DNA of 64,000 nucleotides from Saezia sanguinis (GTDB lineage Bacteria > Pseudomonadota > Gammaproteobacteria > Burkholderiales > Burkholderiaceae_C): the NCBI RefSeq assembly GCF_003991585.1, contig NZ_PQSP01000001.1:845345-909344 (forward strand), given 5' to 3'. Of the stretch, positions 48,612 through 58,326 are shown piece by piece. Under the pieces are notes generated by a model. The model saw only the letters and a program-made list of their open reading frames with translations. It ran no database searches and was not told the DNA's origin. The position numbers and the translations under genes are program-made. Position 1 is the first letter of the stretch; every line of letters starts with the position of its first letter.

Positions 48612-49640
48612 TTATTTCGGGCCGGTGTAGATCTGGTCAAACACACCACCATCACTGAAATGCACTTTCTGCGCTTCGGTCAGGCTGCCAAAATACTGCT
48701 GCACGGTAAACAGCTTGATCGGCTTGAAAAAGTCTGCATGGCGTGCCAGCACTGCTGCAGAACGGGGACGCAAAGCATGGCGTGCGGCAATTTCCTGTGC
48801 CTCATCCGAATACAGGTATTGCAGATAAGCCTGTGCCAGTTCACGTGAGCCGCGTTTGTCCACGGTGCGGTTGATGATTGCCACCGGGTTTTCCGCCACA
48901 ATGCTTGCCGACGGGTAAACCGCTTCCACCCTGCCCTTGCCAAACTCACGCTCGACCGAAACCACTTCCGATTCAAACGTAATCAGCACATCACCCACGT
49001 TCTGTTGCAGGAATGCAGTGGTTGCTGCACGGCCGCCTTTGGCCAGCACAGGCACATTCTGGAACAGCTTGGTCACAAACGCTTTGGCCTGTTCAGGCGT
49101 ACCGCCAGTGCTCAGCACATAACCCCAGGCCGCCAGATAAGCATAACGCCCGTTACCACCGGTTTTCGGGTTGACCACCACCACCTTCACGTCGGGGCGG
49201 ATCAGGTCGTTCCAGTCATGGATATTTTTGGGGTTACCCTGACGCACCAGAAACAGCATGGTGGAAGTGGTTGGTGCGGCATTATCCGGGAATGCCTGCG
49301 CCCAGTCTTTCGACACCACGCCGGCATCGGCCAAAAAGTCGATATCGCTGGAGGTATTCATTGTGACCACATCAGCGTCAAGCCCGTCAGCCACCGCGCG
49401 CGCCTGCGTGCTGGAGCCGCCATGCGCCTGGTTGATGGTGACACTCGCACCGGTTTTTTGCTGCCAGTAAGCCTGGAACGCCTTGTTGTAATCGCTGTAA
49501 AACTCGCGCGCCACATCATACGAAGCATTCAGCAAAGTATTCGGCTGCGAGGCCGGCTGGGCTATGGCCACGCCGGTAATGCCGGTTATCACTGCCACGG
49601 CCAAAACAGCCAAAGTCAATTGAATCGATTTGAAATTCAT
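48612..49640 (-). CDS. sbp: Periplasmic sulfate-binding protein
   Basis: Delivers sulfate to CysTWA. The 342-residue precursor has a signal peptide ending near TGVAIAQPA. The sulfate-binding region is visible: LLNASYDVAREFYSDYNKAF, INQAHGGSSTQARAVADGLDADVVTMN, and VNPKTGGNGRYAYLAAWGY. First gene of the operon; the 540-base region upstream should hold its promoter and CysB sites. Confidence 0.96.
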   Translation of the reverse strand: MNFKSIQLTLAVLAVAVITGITGVAIAQPASQPNTLLNASYDVAREFYSDYNKAFQAYWQQKTGASVTINQAHGGSSTQARAVADGLDADVVTMNTSSDIDFLADAGVVSKDWAQAFPDNAAPTTSTMLFLVRQGNPKNIHDWNDLIRPDVKVVVVNPKTGGNGRYAYLAAWGYVLSTGGTPEQAKAFVTKLFQNVPVLAKGGRAATTAFLQQNVGDVLITFESEVVSVEREFGKGRVEAVYPSASIVAENPVAIINRTVDKRGSRELAQAYLQYLYSDEAQEIAARHALRPRSAAVLARHADFFKPIKLFTVQQYFGSLTEAQKVHFSDGGVFDQIYTGPK

Positions 49641-50179
49641 ACATACTCCTGTCTGGAATCATGCCGGTGCTCTTGCCACATGTCCGGCTTTAATTTGTCA
49701 TCTTGGAAAATAAGGGTTACAAGGTCAACCGCTTTCATTTCGGCGGCATTATGCTTCCCCAAAGCAGGGAAACTTTCTTTTTATCGGCAACAGCGCATGT
49801 GGCAAATGATCATGATGAAATCTCTTATTGTGAAGTCACCGGGCAACCGGGCCTTGTTTTTATTTCGCAAACTGCGTAGCCTTTATTCTGAACCTTTATA
49901 CTTAAAACTCAAACCATTGTTTTTTTATGTTCATATAACTATTTGAAATATAGAGGTGTTAAACAGCTCAAGAGACGCTTACCCCTTCAAACTCACACCA
50001 GGCAGTAGCACAGACAGCAGCCCCTTCTATTATGAAAACCTGCCCATGAAACCCGACTCTGGCCTAAAATACAAGGTTTGGCTCTGCTCGCTGGTGTCAA
50101 CCGTATTTTCCATACTGGCCAGCTTTGCACCAGCAAGGGCCTGCAAAACATGAACAGAGATCGCATAAGAGAATCACAA
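49641..50179. other. Intergenic region between sbp and valS
   Basis: About 540 AT-rich bases separate the two divergent genes. Open frames here are short or are tails of antisense frames of sbp, and none has a ribosome site. It should contain the sulfate-starvation (CysB) promoter for sbp and the valS promoter. No valine tRNA-dependent leader was recognised. Confidence 0.45.
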
Positions 50180-53017
50180 ATGACTGAACTCGCCAAATCT
50201 TTTGAACCCGCAGCCATTGAAGCCCACTGGGGGCCACTGTGGGAAGCCCGCAATCTGTACCAGCCCACGCTGGATCAAAACAAACCGTCGTTTGCGATTC
50301 AGCTGCCACCGCCCAACGTCACCGGCACACTGCACATGGGGCACGCGTTCAATCACACCATCATGGACTCGCTGACCCGCTACCACCGCATGCGCAGCTT
50401 CAACACGCTGTGGGTGCCGGGCTCAGACCATGCAGGCATTGCCACACAAATCGTCGTTGAGCGCCAGTTGCAGGGCGAAGGCAAATCCCGCTATGACCTG
50501 GGGCGCAAAAACTTTGTCGCCCGCATCTGGGAATGGAAAGAACAAAGCGGCTCCACCATCACCCAGCAAATGCGCCGCATGGGCGACTCGGTCAGTTGGT
50601 CGCACGAATACTTCACGATGAACGAACAGTTGTCCAAAACTGTCGTTCAGACTTTTGTTCAACTGTACAAAGAAGGCCTGATCTACCGCGGCAAACGACT
50701 GGTCAACTGGGACCCGGTACTGCTATCTGCCGTATCCGACCTGGAAGTTGAGAGTGAAGAAGAAAACGGATCGCTGTGGCACATCCGCTACCCGGTGGAA
50801 GGCAGCGAAGAATATGTTGTTGTGGCCACCACCCGCCCCGAAACACTGTTTGGTGACCAGGCTGTCATGGTGCACCCGCAAGATGAACGCTACACGCATC
50901 TGGTTGGTAAAAAAGTCCGCCTGCCGCTGACTGACCGCCTGATTCCGGTCATTACCGACGAATATGTCGACCGCGAATTCGGTACCGGTGTGGTCAAGGT
51001 CACGCCCGCGCACGACTTTAACGACTATGCCGTGGGGCAGCGGCACAAACTGCCGATGCTCGAAATTTTCACGCTGGACGCCAAAACCAACGACAACGTG
51101 CCCGAAGCCTACCGCGGACTCGATCGTTTTGTGGCACGCAAAAAAGCGGTTGCTGACTTGCAAGCCCAGGGCCTGCTTGAAAAAACCGAACCGCACAAAC
51201 TGATGGTGCCGCGCTGCGCGCGTACCGGCCAGGTGGTGGAACCCATGCTGACCGACCAGTGGTTTGTCGCCATGAGCAAGCCTGCCGCAGACGGCAAAAG
51301 CATTGCACAAAAAGCCACCGAAGTGGTTGCCAATGGCGAGGTAAAGTTCTTCCCTGAGCAGTGGGTGAATACCTACAACCAGTGGATGAACAACATTCAG
51401 GACTGGTGCATCAGCCGCCAGTTGTGGTGGGGCCACCAGATTCCGGCCTGGTATGGCAGCAACGGCGAAATTTTTGTGGCCGAAGACGAAGCGGCAGCAC
51501 AGGCACAAGCCAAAGCAGCAGGCTATACCGGGGAACTGACCCGCGACGAAGATGTGCTGGACACCTGGTATTCATCGGCACTGGTGCCCTTCTCCACATT
51601 AGGCTGGCCTGAAAAAACACCGGAGCTGGAACTGTTCCTGCCCTCCACGGTGCTGATCACCGCGTTTGACATCATTTTTTTCTGGGTGGCGCGCATGATC
51701 ATGATGACCGTGCACTTCACCGGAAAAGTACCGTTCAAGCACGTGTATATCCACGGCCTGGTACGCGATGCACAGGGCCGCAAAATGAGCAAGTCCGAAG
51801 GCAATGTGCTTGACCCGGTAGATTTGATTGATGGCATTGCGCTGGACCCGCTGCTGAAAAAACGCACCACCGGCCTGCGCAAACCTGAAACGGCGCCCAA
51901 AGTTATTGAAGACACCAAGAAAGAATTCCCCAGCGGCATTCCGGCCTATGGCGCAGACGCATTGCGCTTTACCTTTGCCGCGCTGGCCTCGCTTGGGCGC
52001 AACATCAACTTTGACTCCAAACGCTGCGAAGGTTATCGCAACTTCTGCAACAAACTGTGGAACGCCACCCGCTTTGTACTGATGCAATGTGAAGGCCAGG
52101 ACTGCGGACTGAAAAAACACGACAAGAGCCAGTGTGCACCCGACGGCTACATGGACTTCTCCGCAGCCGACCGCTGGCTGGTGAGCGAGTTGCAACGCGT
52201 TGAAGCCGCTGTGGCACAGGGTTTTTCCGACTACCGGCTGGACAATGTGGCCAACGCCATCTACCAGTTTGTCTGGGATGAATACTGCGACTGGTACATT
52301 GAAATCGCCAAAACACAAATCGCCCACGGCACTGTGCAGCAACAGCGTGCCACACGCCACACCCTGATCCGTGTGCTGGAAACCGTGCTGCGCCTGCTGC
52401 ACCCGGTTGCGCCATTCATCACCGAAGAACTGTGGCAAACTGTTGCCCCCATTGCCGGCCGTAAAGCGGCAGGCGAAGAGGCATTCATTGTGCTGGCACC
52501 CTACCCGCAGGCGCAGCCCGAGCGCATTGACGATACAGCCTGTGCCTGGATGAGCCGCTTTAAACAGGTCGTCGAAGCCTGCCGCGGCCTGCGTGGAGAA
52601 ATGAATGTATCTCCGGCGCAAAAGCTGCCGTTATATGTGCAGGCAGCCAGCGAAGATGCCGAGTTCATACAAAAAGCGCTGCCCGCCCTGCAGGCCCTGG
52701 CCAAGCTCTCAGAAGTCAAGGTATTTGCAGACCAAAACGAATGGCAGGCTGCGGCCAAAGCCGCCCCTGTGGCTGTGGTAGGCGATCTGCGCCTGTGCCT
52801 GTTCATGGAAGTGGACGTACAGGCTGAAACCGAACGGTTAGGCAAAGAAATCAAACGACTGGAAGGCGAAATAGCCAAGGCACAAGGCAAACTGTCCAAC
52901 GAAAGCTTTGTCGCCCGCGCTCCACAAGCCGTTGTGGAACAAGAAAAAGAAAGACTGGCCGGCTTTACTGCTACGCTTGAAAAAATACAGGACCAGTTGA
53001 AACGCCTGGATACATAG
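50180..53017 (+). CDS. valS: Valine--tRNA ligase
   Basis: Charges tRNA-Val, with editing of threonine. The 945-residue class I enzyme has the HIGH-type motif in [14 protein letters not shown], the KMSKS loop in [11 protein letters not shown] (residues near 535), an editing domain between them, and the C-terminal coiled coil ([20 protein letters not shown]). I chose the ATG at 50180 ([18 protein letters not shown]), the family start; the frame opens earlier at 50078 without homology. Confidence 0.98.
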   Translation: MTELAKSFEPAAIEAHWGPLWEARNLYQPTLDQNKPSFAIQLPPPNVTGTLHMGHAFNHTIMDSLTRYHRMRSFNTLWVPGSDHAGIATQIVVERQLQGEGKSRYDLGRKNFVARIWEWKEQSGSTITQQMRRMGDSVSWSHEYFTMNEQLSKTVVQTFVQLYKEGLIYRGKRLVNWDPVLLSAVSDLEVESEEENGSLWHIRYPVEGSEEYVVVATTRPETLFGDQAVMVHPQDERYTHLVGKKVRLPLTDRLIPVITDEYVDREFGTGVVKVTPAHDFNDYAVGQRHKLPMLEIFTLDAKTNDNVPEAYRGLDRFVARKKAVADLQAQGLLEKTEPHKLMVPRCARTGQVVEPMLTDQWFVAMSKPAADGKSIAQKATEVVANGEVKFFPEQWVNTYNQWMNNIQDWCISRQLWWGHQIPAWYGSNGEIFVAEDEAAAQAQAKAAGYTGELTRDEDVLDTWYSSALVPFSTLGWPEKTPELELFLPSTVLITAFDIIFFWVARMIMMTVHFTGKVPFKHVYIHGLVRDAQGRKMSKSEGNVLDPVDLIDGIALDPLLKKRTTGLRKPETAPKVIEDTKKEFPSGIPAYGADALRFTFAALASLGRNINFDSKRCEGYRNFCNKLWNATRFVLMQCEGQDCGLKKHDKSQCAPDGYMDFSAADRWLVSELQRVEAAVAQGFSDYRLDNVANAIYQFVWDEYCDWYIEIAKTQIAHGTVQQQRATRHTLIRVLETVLRLLHPVAPFITEELWQTVAPIAGRKAAGEEAFIVLAPYPQAQPERIDDTACAWMSRFKQVVEACRGLRGEMNVSPAQKLPLYVQAASEDAEFIQKALPALQALAKLSEVKVFADQNEWQAAAKAAPVAVVGDLRLCLFMEVDVQAETERLGKEIKRLEGEIAKAQGKLSNESFVARAPQAVVEQEKERLAGFTATLEKIQDQLKRLDT

Positions 53018-53039
53018 GAACTTTCATGCGTTTGGTGTA

Positions 53040-53100
53040 CCATAAGTGAAATCAGCCTGCCTGATACCCTAGCGTATCAGGCTACGCTGGCCACTTATGG
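53040..53100. repeat. Nested inverted repeat between valS and galU
   Basis: Outer arms CCATAAGTG (53040-53048) and CACTTATGG (53092-53100) enclose a second perfect hairpin GCCTGATAC/GTATCAGGC (53059-53082). No T-run follows, so it is not a standard terminator. Confidence 0.7.
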
Positions 53101-53180
53101 GCATGTATGCACAAGCCTTTCATACCCATAACGAACTGGGCACTCATACAGTAACGAACCCTATTGATTGATAAAACATC

Positions 53181-54095
53181 ATGACAGACAAATCCAAACA
53201 ACTCGTCAAAACCGCTGTTTTTCCTGTAGCTGGCCTGGGTACACGCTTTTTGCCCGCTACCAAAGCCAGCCCCAAGGAAATGATGCCCATTGTGGACAAA
53301 CCGCTGATTCAGTATGCAGTAGAAGAAGCTTATGCCGCAGGCATTCGCAACATGGTGTTTGTGACCGGACGCAATAAACGCGCCATTGAAGACCACTTTG
53401 ATACCGCTTATGAACTGGAAAGCGAACTGGAGCGGGCCGGCAAATCAGCCCTGCTGCAGATTGCACGCAATGTGGTGCCTGACGACATGAACTGCCTGTT
53501 TGTGCGCCAGCCGCGCATGATGGGTCTGGGCCATGCTGTATTGTGCGCTGCCCCGCTGGTTGGGCATTTTCCATTTGCCGTGCTGCTGGCTGATGACCTG
53601 ATGATTGCCGGGCAAAGCGGAAAATCCGTCCTTGCGCAAATGGTGGAACAGTACAACGTTTACCACAGCTCCATTCTGGCGGTGCAGGAAATCCCGCCAG
53701 AACACAGCAAACGCTATGGTGTGGTTGCCGGTAACCCGCTGGAAGAACGCCTGGTGAAAATCGGCACCATTGTTGAAAAACCAGAACCCGCCAAAGCACC
53801 TTCCAACCTGGGTGTGGTTGGACGCTATATTCTGAACCCGGCCATTTTTGACCACCTCAGAAGCCAAAGCGCCGGAGTCGGCGGAGAAATCCAGTTGACC
53901 GATGCCATTGCACATCTGCTCAAAGATGAACTGGTACTGGCTTACAAATTTGACGGTAAGCGTTACGACTGCGGTGCCAAAGACGGATTTCTTGAAGCCA
54001 CCGTTGAAATTGCGCTGCAACACCCGGAAGTCGGAGAAATCTTCCGCCGCTATCTGGACCAGCATGTCTGCAAAAAACCTGCGGCTAAAAGCTGA
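53181..54095 (+). CDS. galU: UTP--glucose-1-phosphate uridylyltransferase
   Basis: Makes UDP-glucose for lipopolysaccharide and capsule synthesis. The 304-residue protein has the nucleotidyltransferase loop GLGTRFLPATKASPKEMMP near residues 18-36 and the later blocks VLLADDLMI (metal Asp) and VGGEIQLTDAI. Length is normal. It lies downstream of valS after a structured intergenic element. Confidence 0.96.
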   Translation: MTDKSKQLVKTAVFPVAGLGTRFLPATKASPKEMMPIVDKPLIQYAVEEAYAAGIRNMVFVTGRNKRAIEDHFDTAYELESELERAGKSALLQIARNVVPDDMNCLFVRQPRMMGLGHAVLCAAPLVGHFPFAVLLADDLMIAGQSGKSVLAQMVEQYNVYHSSILAVQEIPPEHSKRYGVVAGNPLEERLVKIGTIVEKPEPAKAPSNLGVVGRYILNPAIFDHLRSQSAGVGGEIQLTDAIAHLLKDELVLAYKFDGKRYDCGAKDGFLEATVEIALQHPEVGEIFRRYLDQHVCKKPAAKS

Positions 54096-54111
54096 GGCTT
54101 GCCAATAAAAC

Positions 54112-54300
54112 ATGCCTGAAACTGGCCTGACTCTGCTCCAAAACATTGGGGTGACCTTACACCAGCCTACAGATTATTTAGGCCAGTTTACCGAACTCGT
54201 GCAACAATTGGGTCAGTTACATGATCCAGTTGAACCATGCACCTCACCTGCCACTGCATTTGAAGCACTGTTTGCAGAATTGCCTACAGTGGAATTTTGA
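54112..54300 (+). CDS. Small hypothetical ORF after galU
   Basis: A 62-codon frame beginning MPETGLTLLQNIGVTLHQPT that ends in LPTVEF. It starts 16 bases after galU, but the nearest GAGG is about 14 bases from the ATG. I do not recognise it. The helical, amphipathic pattern (LGQFTELVQQLGQLHDPVE) makes it possible as a small protein, but it may be spurious. Confidence 0.3.
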   Translation: MPETGLTLLQNIGVTLHQPTDYLGQFTELVQQLGQLHDPVEPCTSPATAFEALFAELPTVEF

Positions 54301-54333
54301 AAAATGGAATAAAGTTGACGCAGAAAACCCGCT

Positions 54334-54576
54334 TCACCGGCGTTCAATCACCGTCACAAACTCTTCACCGAATTCTTCCTGTGAAATCAGCCTGTTACCG
54401 GTCTGCTTGGCATAACCGCGAAAGGCCTGCATTGAACTGGTATCTACAGACCTGATTCTCAACACTTGCCCGCTAGCCATCTGTGCCAGCTTTTTTTTCG
54501 TTGCCAAAATTGGCACCGGGCATGGCAAATCGCGTGTATCGAGCTCGTAATCAACCTGGATCGTATCTAATAACAT
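54334..54576 (-). CDS. TusA/SirA-family sulfurtransferase-like protein, copy 1
   Basis: An 80-residue single-domain TusA-like protein. It shows the family core YELDTRDLPCPVPILATKKKL, with the conserved cysteine in the DLPCPVPI motif, and the second half SGQVLRIRSVDTSSMQAFRGYAKQTGN. TusA relays sulfur to tRNA modification and cofactor synthesis. I start it at 54576; the frame is open further upstream but without homology. It is downstream of a close paralog in the same orientation. Confidence 0.85.
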   Translation of the reverse strand: MLLDTIQVDYELDTRDLPCPVPILATKKKLAQMASGQVLRIRSVDTSSMQAFRGYAKQTGNRLISQEEFGEEFVTVIERR

Positions 54577-54676
54577 TGACTTTGATGAATTATCAATTAC
54601 GGGAATCACACTCTTTTGAAACACTCTTCCCTTGGTCTTACAAATATCACTGAGCCCCTTTGTCAGAGGCCGTTCA

Positions 54677-54904
54677 CTAACGCCGACGCAACACTGTAAT
54701 ACACTCGTCGCCTTGTTGCTGCTGCTCAACCAGTTCATTACCAGTCTGCTTGGCAAACGCCTGAAAATCCTGCAGAGAACTGCTATCTGTCGCTACCACC
54801 CGCAGCAGTTGCCCACTACTCATGGTTGCCAGTGCTTTCTTCGCCTTCAAAATAGGCAGCGGACAAAATAACCCGCGTGCATCTAGTTCTTGATCCACTT
54901 TCAT
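54677..54904 (-). CDS. TusA/SirA-family sulfurtransferase-like protein, copy 2
   Basis: A 75-residue protein, complete TusA fold, with the cysteine in LDARGLFCPLPILKAKKAL. The C-terminal half ATDSSSLQDFQAFAKQTGNELV closely parallels copy 1, so the two are tandem duplicates. Its neighbours include cysM, linking both to sulfur handling. Confidence 0.9.
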   Translation of the reverse strand: MKVDQELDARGLFCPLPILKAKKALATMSSGQLLRVVATDSSSLQDFQAFAKQTGNELVEQQQQGDECITVLRRR

Positions 54905-54997
54905 CTATTTTGTTCCCAGAAAACGCCCTCAGCATACAGCAGAAAACCTGCTGGTCCTATTGTGGCATACCCTATACCAGGCACACATTCATGCAGA

Positions 54998-55900
54998 TCA
55001 AAGCGGGAACACACCGGTAGACAAATAACGGTCCCCGCGGTCGCACACAATGAACACAATCGTTGCATTCTTGGCCTGACGCGCCACTTCGAGCGCGCAC
55101 CAGAGGGCCCCGCCAGTAGAAATTCCGGCGAAAATACCCTCTTCACGGGCCAGACGACGCGTCATCTCCTCCGCATCCTCCTGCTGCACATTCACCGTTT
55201 GTGTCAGCAATGCCGGGTCAAAAACCTTCGGCAAGTACTCTGCAGGCCATTTGCGGATACCTGGAATGCTGGAACCATCAGCAGGCTGCGCGCCAATCAC
55301 CTGAACCTCCGGGTTCTTTTCCTTTAAAAAGCGTCCGGTCCCGGTAATCGTGCCTGTGGTTCCCATCGCACTCACAAAATGCGTCACTTTGCCCTTGGTC
55401 TGCTTCCAGATCTCCGGCCCGGTCGTTTCATAATGTGCTCTCGGATTATCGGCATTGGCAAACTGATCCAGCATGTATCCCTGCCCTTCAGCCACCATTT
55501 TGGCTGCCAGGTCCCGTGCATACTCCATGCCACCGGAACGCGGCGTCAGAATCAGCTCGGCACCATAGGCCTTCATCGTCTGGGCACGTTCAACCGACAG
55601 ATTTTCAGGCATGATCAAAATCATGCGGTAGCCTCTCATCGCAGCAGCCATCGCCAGCGCGATCCCCGTATTACCTGAAGTCGGTTCAATCAGCGTATCA
55701 CCCGGGTGAATTTCACCGCGCTCCTCGGCCCGCCGGATCATCGAAAGCGCCGGACGGTCTTTCACGGACCCCGCCGGATTATTCCCCTCAAGCTTAGCCA
55801 GAATGATATTGTTACGTGCTGTAATATCCGCGCCAGGCAGTCGTACCAGTTGAACCAACGGCGTATGTCCAATGGCATCTTCAATACTTGGATATGTCAT
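54998..55900 (-). CDS. cysM: Cysteine synthase B (O-acetylserine sulfhydrylase)
   Basis: Makes cysteine from O-acetylserine and sulfide or thiosulfate. The 300-residue PLP enzyme has the Schiff-base lysine in GNNPAGSVKDRPAL (near residue 41-45) and the phosphate loop TSGNTGIALAMAAAMRGY, plus the CysM-specific C-terminal segment. It sits among sulfate uptake (cysA-W-T-sbp) and TusA-like genes. Confidence 0.94.
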   Translation of the reverse strand: MTYPSIEDAIGHTPLVQLVRLPGADITARNNIILAKLEGNNPAGSVKDRPALSMIRRAEERGEIHPGDTLIEPTSGNTGIALAMAAAMRGYRMILIMPENLSVERAQTMKAYGAELILTPRSGGMEYARDLAAKMVAEGQGYMLDQFANADNPRAHYETTGPEIWKQTKGKVTHFVSAMGTTGTITGTGRFLKEKNPEVQVIGAQPADGSSIPGIRKWPAEYLPKVFDPALLTQTVNVQQEDAEEMTRRLAREEGIFAGISTGGALWCALEVARQAKNATIVFIVCDRGDRYLSTGVFPL

Positions 55901-55941
55901 TATGGCTTGTCTACCCTCTGTACAAAAAAAAGAATACCCGT

Positions 55942-55947
55942 TATACT
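55942..55947 (+). promoter_or_regulatory. Probable -10 element of the tRNA-Leu gene
   Basis: TATACT lies 15 bases upstream of the tRNA start; no strong -35 is evident. Confidence 0.45.
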
Positions 55948-55961
55948 ACCACCTTTCGCAA

Positions 55962-56046
55962 GCCCAGGTGGCGAAATTGGTAGACGCAGGGGACTCAAAA
56001 TCCCCCGCCGCGAGGCGTGACGGTTCGAGTCCGTCCTTGGGCACCA
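55962..56046 (+). tRNA. tRNA-Leu (CAA anticodon)
   Basis: An 85-base tRNA with a long variable arm, as expected of leucine tRNAs. The acceptor arm GCCCAGG pairs with the 3' CTTGGGC, the anticodon loop CTCAAAA gives anticodon CAA, the T-arm contains GGTTCGAGTCC, and CCA is encoded (56044-56046). It is followed by a terminator and marks the left end of the accessory T6SS region. Confidence 0.95.
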
Positions 56047-56066
56047 GAAAAACAAAAATAATAATC

Positions 56067-56103
56067 AATGTGTTAGCTTATCGGGAGCTAGCACATTTTT
56101 TTA
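56067..56103 (+). terminator. rho-independent terminator after tRNA-Leu
   Basis: A 12-base stem with one G-U pair (56067-56078 with 56086-56097) followed by a T-rich tail. Confidence 0.85.
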
Positions 56104-56288
56104 TGTCACTTCAGATGTCTTACGAGATATTCTGAAAAAAATACAAATCGTCGTTTTTAGAAATTGCTCAGCTACTCATTCCTGAGAATGAGCAATGCAA
56201 GTGTCAAACTCTGACTTTCATAATCAGTCGCTATTGATGCTCACCCAGAAGAAACGACACTCCACTATTTTGCAAGAGGACACAGCAG

Positions 56289-56714
56289 ATGGATCAGATT
56301 TTGATAAAAGAAATCATTGTAGGTATCATTTTAGGAGTAGGTATCTGTGCTTGCCTGACATTCATGCTCAGAGGAGCAGAAAAAATAAAAAAACATCAAG
56401 AAGAGACTGGGAAGCAAAAAGGAACTGTAGGGCTGCCATCCATCGGACTGGGCATACTATTCATATTCATTACATTTGGGCTTATTTTTTACTTATCTCA
56501 CAAGTTCGGAATTGAAGCAATCTATGATCGCGACGATTCTCGTGTCATTCCCCTGCTCGGTAGTATTGGGCGCTTCAACTGGCATGTTTCTGCACCTGCT
56601 ATAGCTATTTGGGTTATCTATGCAATGACAATTAATGCCATTGCCAAACGTGCCAGCCATGATCAAACAGAGGGAACAGAAGAGTTTGATTTAAATAAAA
56701 CCAATCAATTGTGA
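56289..56714 (+). CDS. Hypothetical membrane protein, three predicted helices
   Basis: A 141-residue protein with hydrophobic segments at about residues 8-27, 51-69 and 101-117. The first is followed by a charged region (RGAEKIKKHQEETGKQK). I do not recognise it. It is AT-rich, lies just after the tRNA-Leu, and converges on the end of the immunity array. It may belong to the same accessory region. Confidence 0.7.
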   Translation: MDQILIKEIIVGIILGVGICACLTFMLRGAEKIKKHQEETGKQKGTVGLPSIGLGILFIFITFGLIFYLSHKFGIEAIYDRDDSRVIPLLGSIGRFNWHVSAPAIAIWVIYAMTINAIAKRASHDQTEGTEEFDLNKTNQL

Positions 56715-56742
56715 TCGTATTCAGCATAAAACCCGTTGCACA

Positions 56743-56937
56743 TCAATAAATGGCTTCGGGTTGTGTCTGCATATTTTGTATAGTCCCCACCAACTGGCCA
56801 GTTTTATTTCTATCAAACAATTCAATATCAAACTGCTCCATAGTGACCTCTTGCGCAAAAGAGTTTACCGTAAAAGCCAATACCAAAGCAAACATGGCGA
56901 TGGCATTACGCAAGCAAGTTGAAAGCTTGAGCATCAC
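56743..56937 (-). pseudogene. Truncated fourth copy of the secreted immunity-like family
   Basis: Only 64 codons remain: the signal peptide (MMLKLSTCLRNAIAMF, then AFTVNSFAQE) and the first ~15 mature residues QFDIELFDRN, followed by an unrelated tail ending TQPEAIY. The signal-peptide DNA is almost identical to the next two copies upstream, but the body is gone. It overlaps the upstream copy's stop by four bases. It could still be secreted as a short peptide, but deletion of the remainder is the simpler reading. Confidence 0.7.
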
Positions 56938-56960
56938 TGGCCTTCTTTGGGCGTATCGGC
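56821..56960 (-). repeat. 140-bp direct repeat, copy 3 of 3
   Basis: The signal-peptide region and junction with the upstream gene's stop; near-identical to 57501-57640 and 58187-58326. Confidence 0.75.
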
Positions 56961-57617
56961 AAGTTTTTGAAAATAAGCATCTATAACGGATGCAGGACGC
57001 ATCGTATTGGTATGAATCATATGCAATACTTCTCCCGTGGTGCCATTAACCAGAAAAGCAATAACAGCTTGATCTGGCGCTGGACTGGTATGATCATAGC
57101 AATCCACCAGATAGTACGAAACTAACGGATCAGTACTATAAATACCACGAGCCAGCCGATAAACATTATCCGAATTCATAATATCGATCTGATAGTCTGC
57201 CAGCATCTTGGCTGCAAGATCTTCTACAGAGAATTCAAAACCATCATCTTCGCTTTCTTCCTTGATAACATTTCCATGTCCATCATAGCGTTTCGTTGTA
57301 CCCACAAAAAAGGAATAAAACTCCTGTGTGGTTGCCATTAGCTGCCCTTGGGCGTTAAATAGTTTTCTGTATGTATAAGCAGACTGAGGGGGGATCCTAT
57401 CTTCAATATAGCCTCCCTCAGATATTTCAAATTGCCTGATTTTTGTTCCATCAGGTAAAAGAAATACCCCATTATGTTCTATTAGATTGCGCTTAAATGC
57501 TTCAATATCAAACCGTTCCATAGTAGCCTCTTGCGCAAAAGAGTTCACCGTAAAAGCCAACACCAAAGCAAACATGGCGATGGCATTACGCAAGCAGATT
57601 GAAAGCTTGAGCATCAT
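56934..57617 (-). CDS. Secreted immunity-like protein, copy 3
   Basis: A 227-residue exported protein: signal peptide ending VNSFAQE, then a mature domain with GTKIRQFEISEGGYIEDR, YTYRKLFNAQGQLM and TKRYDGHGNVIKEE, and a C-terminal half with VEDLAAKMLADY and PAPDQAVIAFLVNGTTGEVL, ending DTPKEGQ. It overlaps the upstream paralog's stop and the downstream remnant by four bases each. The family is unknown to me; the position behind metallopeptidase A suggests immunity. Confidence 0.8.
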   Translation of the reverse strand: MMLKLSICLRNAIAMFALVLAFTVNSFAQEATMERFDIEAFKRNLIEHNGVFLLPDGTKIRQFEISEGGYIEDRIPPQSAYTYRKLFNAQGQLMATTQEFYSFFVGTTKRYDGHGNVIKEESEDDGFEFSVEDLAAKMLADYQIDIMNSDNVYRLARGIYSTDPLVSYYLVDCYDHTSPAPDQAVIAFLVNGTTGEVLHMIHTNTMRPASVIDAYFQKLADTPKEGQ

Positions 57618-57640
57618 TGGCCTTCTTTGGGCGTATTGGC
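57501..57640 (-). repeat. 140-bp direct repeat, copy 2 of 3
   Basis: Spans the last codons of copy 2 and the signal peptide of copy 3; the best matched of the three together with 58187-58326. Confidence 0.75.
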
Positions 57641-58303
57641 CATTTTTTGAAGATACGCCTCTAAAACAGACACAGGCTCTTTGGTATTGGTATGAAGGAT
57701 ATGCAGAACTTCTCCCGTAGTACCATCTACCAAAAATGAAATTATGGCCTGACTAGGTGCCGGGCTGGCAAGATCATAGCAATCCACTGCATAATAAGGA
57801 AATAAGGGATCAACACCATGAATGCCACGCGCTAAGCGATAAATATTATCCGAATTCAGTATGTCAATCTTATAGTCTGCCAGCATCTTGGCGGCAAGGG
57901 CTTCTATAGAAAAAGGAAAGTATTGATCTCTATCATTCACCTCTTCTTTTATCAGATTCCCATGACCATCATAGTATTTACTGACACCAGTAAAAAAAGA
58001 GTAAAACTTTTGCGTCGTTGTTATCACATATCCTTGTGGGTTATACAATTTTCTATATGTATAAGCGGATTGAGGAGGCGTCCTATCCTCAATATAGCCC
58101 CCCCTAGAGGCCTCAAACTGATGTATCTTTGTGCCATCAGGCAAAAGGAATACCCCATTATGTTCTATTAGATTGAGGTTAAATGCTTCAATATCAAATC
58201 GTTCCATGGTGACTTCTTGCGCAAAAGAGTTCACCGTAAAAGCCAACACCAAAACAAACATGGCGATGGCATTACGCAAGCAGATTGAAAGCTTGAGCAT
58301 CAT
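57614..58303 (-). CDS. Secreted immunity-like protein, copy 2
   Basis: A 229-residue paralog of copy 3, with the same signal peptide and ordered blocks: GTKIHQFEASRGGYIEDR, YTYRKLYNPQGYVI, SKYYDGHGNLIKEEV, ALAAKMLADYKIDIL, and SPAPSQAIISFLVDGTTGEV. Differences cluster in the middle of the mature domain, while signal peptide and last residues (NTPKEGQ) are nearly unchanged. It overlaps the upstream gene by four bases (ATGA). Confidence 0.8.
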   Translation of the reverse strand: MMLKLSICLRNAIAMFVLVLAFTVNSFAQEVTMERFDIEAFNLNLIEHNGVFLLPDGTKIHQFEASRGGYIEDRTPPQSAYTYRKLYNPQGYVITTTQKFYSFFTGVSKYYDGHGNLIKEEVNDRDQYFPFSIEALAAKMLADYKIDILNSDNIYRLARGIHGVDPLFPYYAVDCYDLASPAPSQAIISFLVDGTTGEVLHILHTNTKEPVSVLEAYLQKMANTPKEGQ

Positions 58304-58326
58304 TGGCCTTCTTTGGGCGTATTGGC
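58187..58326 (-). repeat. 140-bp direct repeat, copy 1 of 3
   Basis: Spans the end of copy 1 and signal peptide of copy 2. Confidence 0.75.

Noticed and set aside
49005..49946. 313-codon plus-strand frame running out of sbp into the intergenic region
   Set aside because: Mostly antisense to sbp; the tail has no homology-like pattern.
51599..52621. 340-codon minus-strand frame
   Set aside because: Antisense to valS; composition of a shadow frame.
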